From an uncultured Bacillota bacterium (GTDB taxonomy: Bacteria > Bacillota > Clostridia > Oscillospirales > Oscillospiraceae), in NCBI GenBank assembly GCA_937890735.1, contig CALACZ010000199.1, forward strand, positions 1 through 8,306: 8,306 nt of DNA, given 5' to 3'. A program made the translations under genes and the position numbers. Below, piece after piece: positions 1 to 6,541 of the stretch (within the stretch, counting starts at the first letter, position 1; every line of letters starts with the position of its first letter). The notes under the pieces were generated by a model. That model worked only from the letters and a program-made list of their open reading frames with translations. It was not told where the DNA came from and did not search any database.

Positions 1-3000
1 GATGGTCGCTGCGCCGTTGGCTATTTGGGCTGTGGCGGCGGTGAGGAAGCGACCATTCTGATCGTAGAGGGCGGCGATGGCGGTTACCGCTTTTTCGGGA
101 GCGTTTTCGATGGTGAATGTGCCGTCCTCATATTTTACGCTCGTGCCGGGGCGGACGGTGTAGGTGCCGCCGTCGGCGACGCGGAAGCTGAGGTTGCCCT
201 TCTCCAATTTGGATTCGATGGGGTCGCCGTCCAGGGTGACGACGGCGGATTCCAGATCGCAGGGGATGGTGAGCAGCGGCGTCTTTTCGGTCAGCGCGGC
301 GCTGTCTGCCACGGTGACGGTCAGCTCGCCGGTGGGCTGGGTGTCGATGCTCACGCCGGGGCGGAAGCCGTCGGACGCGGTATCCGTGCCCATTTCGTCC
401 GCGCTGTAGAGCGCGGGGTGGGACTGCTGCGCGGTCGGGGTCTGGAACTTGCTCCACGTTGCGACGGTTTTGTCGTTCTCGTCGGCGAGGTCGATCTGCG
501 TATCGGCGGTGAGAGAATCGGCGTCAATGGACGCGTTCGACCAGTCAGCATCGACCGGCAGGCGCGTGTCCATGTCCTCGACGAGGGTCAGCTCGCTGAG
601 TACGCCGCTGTCGGAACGGTATTTCCAGACGGGATTCACATAGACCGCCGCACCGTTCGAGACCTTGACGGTCGGGCGGATGGAGGGGAGACTGCCGCTG
701 TCGTGGTGGGCGAAGAAGTTGCGGAGGAAATAGAACGTGCCGGCAGTCTGGACGTCGAAATCGGTCGTATTGTTCAGGAACGCGCTGTCGTGCAGGCGGA
801 GATGATACGGGGAGAGGAACTCGCTGTCAAGGGCGATCGACTTGACCTGTACGGCGGTGTCGTTCCCCTCAAACAGACAGTTATACATCTCGCTCCGCAG
901 GCGGGCGCTTGCAAGATCCAGAACCAGCGCGGTCGTATTGTTCCTGAATGTGCAGTTGTGCGGGAACAGTGCGCCGCTGAGCGCCGTTTTGTAGCCGTTA
1001 AAGGTGCAGCCGTCCACAACGGCAGAACCGTTTTGGATGGCGGTGTCCGTCTCGCTTTGCGGGGTGAAGTTCAGGTGGCTGATCGTGTCAATGACTGCGC
1101 CGTTTAAGTTGATCGAGCCATGCAGAGAGGTGTTATTCCCCAAAATGGCAATGCCCAGGCTGCGACCGTTCGTATCGCCCAGCGTTTTCGGGATGGTAAT
1201 CGTGCCGGAGTAGCTGTCATAGGGCAGATTCAGATTCCAGGTCGTGTCAGTCTCGTCGTCCAGCGCCGCAGCATGGATCGCATCTTTATTGTTGATGAGC
1301 CAGTTGTTGAGCGCCTCGACGGTATTGAACGTCTCATTTACGACCTTCTGCCTGCGGTAATAGAGACGCGTATAGATCGTGCCGGACGTGCTGCCGACGG
1401 AAATCTCTGCGCAGAGGTAGGCTTCGCCGACCTCGTCGGCGACATAGATCGGGATGCCGTCCGTCGTCAGGTTTTCAGTGAGTGAAAGCCGGCGCTCGGT
1501 CTGCGAGAAGCTGAATGTATTGGTGTTGCCGTCCTCCCCGGACGAGCCGCTGCTGCGTTCCAGCCAGACGCGGTTGACGGTGATCTGCTGCTGGATTTCG
1601 GGGGCGGGTACATAAGACGTGGGCGTGCCGGTCGCCGCCAGAATGCCCCAGCTCTTTTCCGGCTGCCCGCAGTAGTAGTGTATGCTCGCATCATCATCGG
1701 TCTCTGTCGGCAGCATGTAGCTCTGCGCCCATCTGCCGTCGGTGTTGATGGTGAGAGACCCGTTCTGCGCAAAGCCGAAGCCGACGACGTAGTCCGTGCC
1801 GTCGATGGTCACAGTGAGGGCGGAGGAGTCAGACTTATTGACATCGGTGGTGAGCGTGAGAAATGCAGAGCCGAGCGGACCGCTCACACAGAGGTTCAGC
1901 TCCTTTGCCGGGAGCGTCACACCGGGCTTGACGGTGAATTGCAGGTCATAGCGTTTCGGATCATCGGCGCGGGCGACGGCTTCCCAGGTGAAATAGTCGG
2001 AGGCAGCGGGCTCGAACCACTCGGTGTTGACGTTATATTCGCAGGTGATGATCGCCGCATCGGCTTCGTCGACGGTGAAGCCCTTTTTGGAGATGAGCCA
2101 GAAGGTATTCTTGCCGGTTTTGGCGTTGTAATAGAAGAAATCGGTGATACAGGTGTCGGCGGAACGGGTCTGGTCAGTGTAGAAGCCAAGGCGCGGGAGG
2201 GTGATGCTGACGGGCAGGGCGTAGGTCTTGCCGTCCGCCGCCGTGCAGAGGAGGACGCCCTCGGCAAGCGCGTTGGCGGTCAGACGCCAGCAGCCGTCGT
2301 CCCGCTTTTCGGCAGTGAAGGCGTCGCTCGGCTCGCCGTCATTCGTGCAGAAGGCGGCGGAGGTGATGTCGAGCAGCGTATTGTTCTGCGTGTTGCCGCA
2401 GAAGAAGCCGCCGAGGAACGTATCGCCGAGCTCAAGGTCAAGGCTCGTGCTGAAGTAGTCGCCGTAGCTGTCCAGCTCGCCGTTTGTCCAGTGCGCGTAG
2501 CGGAAACCAGGGCGCGGCGTGCCGTCGCGCAGGGTGATGCGCTCCTTATACACCTTTTCGCTCGTCGGCGAGTTTTCACGCGGAATCGTAAACGCGACGC
2601 GGAAGCTGTGCGTGCGCGACGTGGCGGCAGCTGCTGTGACGGTGAGCTTGCAGACATTCGGCTTGTCCGCGAGCACCTCCATGGACAGCGCGTCGCCGCT
2701 TATGCTGCATTGGTCTACCTTAACCGACCGAATTTTCGTCCCTTCCGGGAATATATAGTAGAACGGCTCGTTCACAACAAAGCTCGACTGCCCGGAGATC
2801 AGGTATGTTTCCTGCGTCAGTTCGGGCGTGGATGAGAAGCCCTGCTTCGGCAGAGAGCTGATGACCCGTACACTGTAGCGCGTGCCGTTTTTGTCGGTAT
2901 AGACGATCCGACCCGAGCCAAACGCTGTGGCGGCGACCCACCAGGCTGTTATGGAGGTTCCGTCGTCATAGTTCTCCGTTTCCATCTGGAGCTCGACGGC

Positions 3001-3264
3001 CTCCTGCGCCGTGCCGGTATCCGGCTCAAAGGTGAGATTGTTCAGCACCTCCTGCGTTCCGACAGCATCGGTGAAAAACTGGCAGAAGATGGATATGGCA
3101 GGCTCCAGCTCGTCGATCGGGTCATTTGTCGGCTCGATGGAAGCTGCGGCTGCTTTGTGATACAGCGGCTGATCCGCCGTATCCGTATCTGCCGCGAGGG
3201 CGGCGGGGGCGAGGCTGAGCGCGATGCACAGCGCCAGCGCGAGGGCGAGAAGTCTGCGTTTCAT
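1..3264 (-). CDS. Large secreted surface protein with beta-helix-like region (C-terminus outside window)
   Basis: Reading leftward from the ATG at 3262-3264, the frame is open for 1088 codons to base 1 with no stop, so the gene is cut by the window edge. The start is fixed by GGAGGA (3272-3277) seven bases upstream and by a clear signal peptide: MKRR, a hydrophobic Leu/Ala run and an ALA-A cleavage site near residues 24-25. C13 is not in a lipobox. The mature part is Thr/Asp/Asn-rich. It shows three P-[KR]-x-G-F modules about 110 residues apart (from residues 139, 250 and 357). A parallel beta-helix-like stretch lies at about 685-890, with recurring units such as DGCTFNG, HNCTFRNNTTAL, YNCLFEGNDTAV and HDSAFLNNTTDF. 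After it comes a beta-rich tail with an ALYDQNGRFL motif, which resembles clostridial S-layer-type proteins. The role is probably surface adhesion or cell-envelope function; no catalytic motif was recognised. It is probably cotranscribed with the zinc-ribbon gene upstream. Confidence 0.9.
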   Translation of the reverse strand, partial: MKRRLLALALALCIALSLAPAALAADTDTADQPLYHKAAAASIEPTNDPIDELEPAISIFCQFFTDAVGTQEVLNNLTFEPDTGTAQEAVELQMETENYDDGTSITAWWVAATAFGSGRIVYTDKNGTRYSVRVISSLPKQGFSSTPELTQETYLISGQSSFVVNEPFYYIFPEGTKIRSVKVDQCSISGDALSMEVLADKPNVCKLTVTAAAATSRTHSFRVAFTIPRENSPTSEKVYKERITLRDGTPRPGFRYAHWTNGELDSYGDYFSTSLDLELGDTFLGGFFCGNTQNNTLLDITSAAFCTNDGEPSDAFTAEKRDDGCWRLTANALAEGVLLCTAADGKTYALPVSITLPRLGFYTDQTRSADTCITDFFYYNAKTGKNTFWLISKKGFTVDEADAAIITCEYNVNTEWFEPAASDYFTWEAVARADDPKRYDLQFTVKPGVTLPAKELNLCVSGPLGSAFLTLTTDVNKSDSSALTVTIDGTDYVVGFGFAQNGSLTINTDGRWAQSYMLPTETDDDASIHYYCGQPEKSWGILAATGTPTSYVPAPEIQQQITVNRVWLERSSGSSGEDGNTNTFSFSQTERRLSLTENLTTDGIPIYVADEVGEAYLCAEISVGSTSGTIYTRLYYRRQKVVNETFNTVEALNNWLINNKDAIHAAALDDETDTTWNLNLPYDSYSGTITIPKTLGDTNGRSLGIAILGNNTSLHGSINLNGAVIDTISHLNFTPQSETDTAIQNGSAVVDGCTFNGYKTALSGALFPHNCTFRNNTTALVLDLASARLRSEMYNCLFEGNDTAVQVKSIALDSEFLSPYHLRLHDSAFLNNTTDFDVQTAGTFYFLRNFFAHHDSGSLPSIRPTVKVSNGAAVYVNPVWKYRSDSGVLSELTLVEDMDTRLPVDADWSNASIDADSLTADTQIDLADENDKTVATWSKFQTPTAQQSHPALYSADEMGTDTASDGFRPGVSIDTQPTGELTVTVADSAALTEKTPLLTIPCDLESAVVTLDGDPIESKLEKGNLSFRVADGGTYTVRPGTSVKYEDGTFTIENAPEKAVTAIAALYDQNGRFLTAATAQIANGAATI

Positions 3265-3297
3265 CGTATAGTCCTCCAAAAATAGTTTTGGGAAGCG

Positions 3298-3939
3298 TTA
3301 TTTCAGGGTGCGCAGGTCGCGGCGCAGGAGCATGGACGTGACCACGCCGTCCGCCGCCGCGACGAGGGCGTAGACCGCGTAGCCGGATACCGCCAGCCCC
3401 ACCGCCAGCACGCCGCACAGGATCAGCAGCGCCAGCAGCACCGCGCGGCGCTTGGCGCACAGAAACCAGATGGACGCGGCGACGCGCGCAAGGCTGATGA
3501 CGATGAGCGCGATGATAAAGCCGTATGCCTGCCCGATGGCGGCCATGAGGACCTCAAACGAGTCTGAGATCGACGAAAATGCAGCGTCTGCGCCGGACAT
3601 CATTTGAAAGACATCCGCATATACATCCTGATTGTGGTACACAAACAGCAGACACGCGAAGCTCAGCGCCAGATAGCCTGCGAGGACGGTCATGACGATC
3701 ATGAACGCCTTGACGGACGCGGCGAGGCGGAGCTTGCCGCGTGCATCCCGCCAGACGCGCGCCCGGCGCGCCGGGGCGGCTTCGGGCTGGTCAAAATAGG
3801 GCTGCTGGGTCTGCTCGGGCTGTTCGGGGGCGGCGTCCCGCCGCGGGGGATCGGTGTAGCGCTTTACCAGCGCGCCGCAGTTCGGGCAGATGAGGACGCC
3901 GTCCTCTACCTGCTGCCCGCAGTTATAACAAGTCTGCAT
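3298..3939 (-). CDS. Zinc-ribbon multi-pass membrane protein
   Basis: This 213-residue protein opens with a zinc ribbon: C4-x2-C7, ten residues, then C18-x2-C21, each pair followed by Gly, as in many small Firmicute zinc-ribbon proteins. A Pro/Gln/Arg-rich linker (about 28-70) leads to hydrophobic segments at about 76-101, 137-161 and 166-204, giving three or four membrane spans. The ATG is preceded by AAGGAGA (3947-3953) with seven-base spacing. The gene lies 33 bases upstream of the large secreted protein on the same strand, so the two are probably one operon, and the protein may help handle or display that partner; this is inference only. The exact function is unknown. A strong promoter lies about 220 bases upstream, with a long hairpin repeat in between. 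Confidence 0.85.
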   Translation of the reverse strand: MQTCYNCGQQVEDGVLICPNCGALVKRYTDPPRRDAAPEQPEQTQQPYFDQPEAAPARRARVWRDARGKLRLAASVKAFMIVMTVLAGYLALSFACLLFVYHNQDVYADVFQMMSGADAAFSSISDSFEVLMAAIGQAYGFIIALIVISLARVAASIWFLCAKRRAVLLALLILCGVLAVGLAVSGYAVYALVAAADGVVTSMLLRRDLRTLK

Positions 3940-3958
3940 GAAAGTATCTCCTTCTGTC

Positions 3959-4122
3959 GGGCAGTCCCGCGCAACTGCGGCGGCGACCTTCGCCGGATCT
4001 TCTGCCCCAATGCTGCGGCTTGGAAAGTTTGAAATACATACAGTATTCCTGCACGTTCCAAGACTTGCCCCGGGGCAAAATCTCTCGCCGAATGTTCTTG
4101 CCGCAATCGCGCGGCACTGCCC
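3959..4122. repeat. Long imperfect inverted repeat (164-base palindromic element)
   Basis: The arms are 3959-4025 and 4056-4122, each 67 bases. They begin GGGCAGT(C/G)CCGCGC on opposite strands and end in TTGGAA. Hand alignment of the outer 51 columns gives roughly three-quarters identity with one gap; the inner part is weaker. The pairing resumes near the centre with AATAC (4033-4037) and GTATT (4043-4047), so the whole element can fold into one long hairpin. Because the arms mirror each other, both strands translate to similar peptides (AVPRNCGGDLRR and AVPRDCGKNIRR), which marks repeat DNA and not a gene. It has no transposase. It looks like a MITE-type or dispersed intergenic palindrome and sits in the probable leader of the zinc-ribbon operon. 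Confidence 0.8.
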
Positions 4123-4160
4123 AGCTTGACTTATAGTCTGATCGACATTTGGGTATTTCT

Positions 4161-4189
4161 ATTGTATCGGGATTGGGATGGATTGTCAA
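4161..4189 (-). promoter_or_regulatory. Strong sigma-A promoter for the zinc-ribbon/secreted protein operon
   Basis: On the minus strand there is TTGACA (4184-4189), a 17-base spacer and TACAAT (4161-4166), one base from the full consensus. Transcription would start near 4154, giving a leader of about 215 bases that includes the whole 3959-4122 hairpin. The -35 box sits inside a small dyad, GGATT-N4-AATCC (4180-4193), which could be an operator or chance. Confidence 0.75.
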
Positions 4190-4201
4190 ATCCAGTATGA
4201 G

Positions 4202-4252
4202 CATTTTTTGCGTTGTTTTTAGCATGATATTATATTTACAGCGCAAAAAGTG
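4202..4252. promoter_or_regulatory. Inverted repeat in the divergent promoter region, possible operator
   Basis: The arms are 4202-4216 and 4238-4252. They match at 13 of 15 positions when one is reverse-complemented (core TTTTTGCG and CGCAAAAA), with a 21-base AT-rich spacer. The right arm covers the end of the dapF -35 box and part of its spacer; the left arm lies just upstream of the opposite promoter. The position suits a regulator acting on dapF or on both promoters. No regulator is identified, and an AT-rich coincidence is possible. Confidence 0.4.
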
Positions 4253-4262
4253 GCAGTATAAT
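4235..4262 (+). promoter_or_regulatory. Sigma-A promoter for the dapF-symporter operon
   Basis: TTTACA (4235-4240), a 16-base spacer and a perfect TATAAT (4257-4262). Transcription would start near 4269, leaving about 25 bases of leader before the dapF ATG. That is too short for a lysine riboswitch, so any control is probably at the promoter. Confidence 0.75.
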
Positions 4263-4294
4263 GAAAAAGTAGAAAGAAGCTGGGAGGGCGGACA

Positions 4295-5140
4295 ATGTGG
4301 TTTGTCAAAATGAACGGCGCAGGCAACAGCTTTATCATCCTCGACGGCATTCGCGGCGTGCTGGATCCGGCGCGGCTGCCGGAGCTGGCGCGGGCGCTGT
4401 GCGATGCGAATTTCGGCGTGGGCGCGGATGGGCTGATGGCGGTGCTGCCGGCGGATGATGCGGACTTTACGATGCGGTTTTACAATTCCGACGGCTCGCT
4501 CGGCGAAATGTGCGGCAACGGCGCGCGGTGCATCTGCCGGTACGGGTACGAGACGGGGCTGTCGGGCGAACGCCCGCGCGTGCGCACGACGGCGGGGATC
4601 GTCACCGGGCAGCGCGTGACGACGGAGCAATACCGCGTGCGGCTGCCGGACGCGACGGTCATGCAGCCGGGGCGGGTGCTGAACGTGGACGGACGGGACG
4701 TTGCGTGCGCGTATGTGGAGCTGGGCAGCCCGGGGCTGCCGCATCTGGCGGTGGAGCTGCCGGGACTGGCGGACGTGCCGGACGACGAGCTGCGCGGGCT
4801 TGCGCGGGCGCTGCGGCATCACCCGGCGCTTGCGAAGGGCGCGAACGTCAATTTTTACGCGCTGACGGGCACGGATGAGGTCCTGATCCGCACATATGAG
4901 CGCGGCGTGGAGGATTTTACCTGCGCATGCGGCACGGGTACGGGCGCGGTCGTGAGCGTTTTGACGCTGGCGGGGCGCGTGAGCGGCGCGGCGGTGCGCG
5001 CGAAGATGCGCGGCGGCGTTCTGACGATGGATGTGACGGCGCGGGACGGCGCGGCGCGCGATCTGTTCTTAACAGGTCCGGCGCAGCTGGTCGCGCGCGG
5101 CGAGGCGTTTGAGGAAGAATTGCTGAAAAACAAAATTTAA
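4295..5140 (+). CDS. dapF: Diaminopimelate epimerase (DapF family)
   Basis: This 281-residue protein has the usual length and motifs of cytoplasmic, cofactor-independent DapF, which converts LL- to meso-diaminopimelate for lysine and peptidoglycan synthesis. Visible motifs are KMNGAGNSF (residues 5-13), FYNSDGSLGEMCGNGARC (62-79) with catalytic Cys73, NVNF (184-187), and YERGVEDFTCACGTGTGA (201-218) with the second catalytic Cys212. The two cysteines act as the base/acid pair known in the family. GGGAGG at 4282-4287, seven bases before the ATG, fixes the start. One oddity is that the usual GNPH substrate-binding motif reads GLPH (147-150), so the conserved Asn is Leu. It could therefore be a related amino acid racemase, although both catalytic cysteines are kept. 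The symporter gene follows after 15 bases in the same operon. Confidence 0.9.
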   Translation: MWFVKMNGAGNSFIILDGIRGVLDPARLPELARALCDANFGVGADGLMAVLPADDADFTMRFYNSDGSLGEMCGNGARCICRYGYETGLSGERPRVRTTAGIVTGQRVTTEQYRVRLPDATVMQPGRVLNVDGRDVACAYVELGSPGLPHLAVELPGLADVPDDELRGLARALRHHPALAKGANVNFYALTGTDEVLIRTYERGVEDFTCACGTGTGAVVSVLTLAGRVSGAAVRAKMRGGVLTMDVTARDGAARDLFLTGPAQLVARGEAFEEELLKNKI

Positions 5141-5155
5141 AGGAGCGAAAAGAAG

Positions 5156-6391
5156 ATGAAAAATGGTAGCTTTCTGAAACATTACGGATTTTTGATCTGT
5201 ATGCTGCTGGGCATCGCCGCGGGGTGCGTCGTGGGCGCGCTCTGGGACGGGGCAAAGGCGCTTGAGCCGATCGGCACGGTGTTTGTAAATCTGATGTTCT
5301 GCGTGGTCGTGCCGATGGTGTTCTGCTCCATCTCCTCCGCCATCGCCAACATGAAAAGCGCCAAGCGCGCGGGCAAGATCATGGGCGTGACCGTGGCGAC
5401 GTTCCTCATCACCGCCGCCATCGCCGCCGTCATCACCTATGTGGTGGTGGTGCTCATCCCGCCGGTCACGGGTACATATGACGTGGTGGTCGAGGGCGAG
5501 GTCGGGCAGACGCTGGGGCTGTCGGATATGATCATCAGCTTCTTCACAAAGCCCGACTTTACCGAGCTCTGGAGCAGGAAGGCGATCCTGCCGCTGATCG
5601 TGGCGGCGATCCTGTTCGGCTTCGGCGTGCAGATGGCGGGCGGTCCAAAAACCAAGACGGCGCAGATCCTGGAAGATGTGACGAACTGCATCATGAAAAC
5701 CGTGAAGATCATCACCTACTACGCGCCCATCGGATTTTTCGGGTTCTTCGCGTATCTGGTGGCGTCGTACGGTCCGGAGCTCATCGGCGATTATTCGCGC
5801 ACGCTCATCATCTACTATGTGCTGAGCTTTGTGTATATGTTCCTCTCGTTCCCGCTCTACGCGCGCTTCGGCGGCGGCAGGGGGGCGGCGAAGCTGATGT
5901 TCTCCAAGCTCTTCCGTCCGGCGGCGGTCAGCTTTGGCACGTGCTCGTCGGTGGCGACGATCCCGACGAACATGGAGGTCGCCGAGGAGACCGGCATCTC
6001 CAAGGACGTGGCGAATATCGTCGTCCCGATGGGCGCGACGATGCACATGGACGGCTCGGCGATGTCCGCGATCATCAAGGTCGCATTCCTGTTCGGGATG
6101 TTCGGGCAGGACTTTACGACCGGGAGGGCAATTTTGGCGATCATCGTGGCGGTGTTCTCGTCGGTGGCGATGTCCGGCATTCCCGGCGGCGGCGGCACGG
6201 GCGAGCTGGTGCTGTGCACCATCTTCTTCCCGGATCATCTGGCGGTGGCGTATCCCATCGCGCTGGCACTGGGCAATCTCGTCGATCCCCCCGCAACGAT
6301 GGTCAACGCTGCGGGCGATTATGTGGTGTCGTACATCGTGTCCAGATTTGTGGACGGCAAGGATTGGCTTCAGAAGCAGCTCAAAAAGTAA
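5156..6391 (+). CDS. Dicarboxylate/amino acid:cation symporter (DAACS family), substrate uncertain
   Basis: This 411-residue protein has about eight hydrophobic segments plus the two re-entrant loops of the glutamate-transporter (GltPh) fold. HP1 carries CSSVATIPT (263-271), TM7 MHMDGS (296-301), HP2 SGIPGGGG (340-347) and TM8 DPPATMVNAAGD (377-388). Aligned with GltPh, the aspartate that holds the substrate amino group (D394) is kept as D377, and T398, N401 and D405 are kept. R397, which binds the acidic side chain, is A380. N310 of the NMDGT sodium motif is H297. The family imports amino acids or dicarboxylates with Na+ or H+; these changes favour a neutral amino acid (inference). AGGAG at 5141-5145 supports the ATG. 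The gene is cotranscribed with dapF and followed by a strong terminator. Confidence 0.88.
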   Translation: MKNGSFLKHYGFLICMLLGIAAGCVVGALWDGAKALEPIGTVFVNLMFCVVVPMVFCSISSAIANMKSAKRAGKIMGVTVATFLITAAIAAVITYVVVVLIPPVTGTYDVVVEGEVGQTLGLSDMIISFFTKPDFTELWSRKAILPLIVAAILFGFGVQMAGGPKTKTAQILEDVTNCIMKTVKIITYYAPIGFFGFFAYLVASYGPELIGDYSRTLIIYYVLSFVYMFLSFPLYARFGGGRGAAKLMFSKLFRPAAVSFGTCSSVATIPTNMEVAEETGISKDVANIVVPMGATMHMDGSAMSAIIKVAFLFGMFGQDFTTGRAILAIIVAVFSSVAMSGIPGGGGTGELVLCTIFFPDHLAVAYPIALALGNLVDPPATMVNAAGDYVVSYIVSRFVDGKDWLQKQLKK

Positions 6392-6402
6392 ATAAGCAGA
6401 GG

Positions 6403-6437
6403 AAACCGGCGGCGTCCAACGGACGCCGCCGGTTTTT
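6403..6437 (+). terminator. Rho-independent terminator of the dapF-symporter operon
   Basis: A perfect 15-base-pair GC-rich stem (6403-6417 with 6421-6435), a three-base loop AAC, and a T run (6433-6437) start 11 bases after the symporter stop codon. The A run on the left arm could also let it work weakly in the other direction, but no minus-strand gene ends here. Confidence 0.95.
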
Positions 6438-6488
6438 GCGTGTGGGGTTTTCTTTGCGGCAGAGGCGGGGCGGGGCTGAAATTGGTGG

Positions 6489-6517
6489 TTGGCATTTAAT
6501 ATACTTCGTATTATGAT
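6489..6517 (+). promoter_or_regulatory. Sigma-A promoter for the HAAS-fusion/DUF4097 operon
   Basis: TTGGCA (6489-6494), a 17-base spacer and TATGAT (6512-6517). Transcription would start near 6524, a few bases ahead of the ribosome binding site GGGAGG (6530-6535). The in-frame TTG at 6521 therefore lies upstream of the message and is not a start. Confidence 0.7.
6501..6511. promoter_or_regulatory. ATAC-TTC-GTAT palindrome inside promoter spacer, possible PadR-type operator
   Basis: A perfect 4-3-4 palindrome ends directly against the -10 box, a typical repressor site. PadR-family repressors often bind short dyads of this ATAC/GTAT or ATGT/ACAT type and usually control their own operon. The regulator gene expected here appears deleted, so the site may be orphaned. 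The assignment is inference. Confidence 0.4.
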
Positions 6518-6541
6518 GTATTGCACAACGGGAGGTATTGT

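Noticed and set aside
25..2835. Long open frames on the plus strand (25-1107 and 1678-2835) opposite the secreted protein
   Set aside because: They are codon-aligned with the real minus-strand gene in GC-rich DNA, have no ribosome binding sites and low-complexity Gly/Val/Arg content. The minus frame has a signal peptide and recognisable folds.
4263..4294. Lysine riboswitch before dapF
   Set aside because: Only about 25 bases of leader exist between the predicted transcription start and the ATG, far too short for that aptamer.
3906..4822. Minus-strand frames over the intergenic palindrome and dapF
   Set aside because: Their recognisable peptides come from the inverted repeat itself, and the rest is antisense to dapF.
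6444..6478. G-rich run that might form a quadruplex
   Set aside because: Only three GGGG runs with long, uneven spacing; not convincing in a high-GC genome.
6521..6541. TTG start seven codons upstream for the HAAS-fusion gene
   Set aside because: It lies upstream of the predicted transcription start and contains the ribosome binding site that serves ATG 6542.
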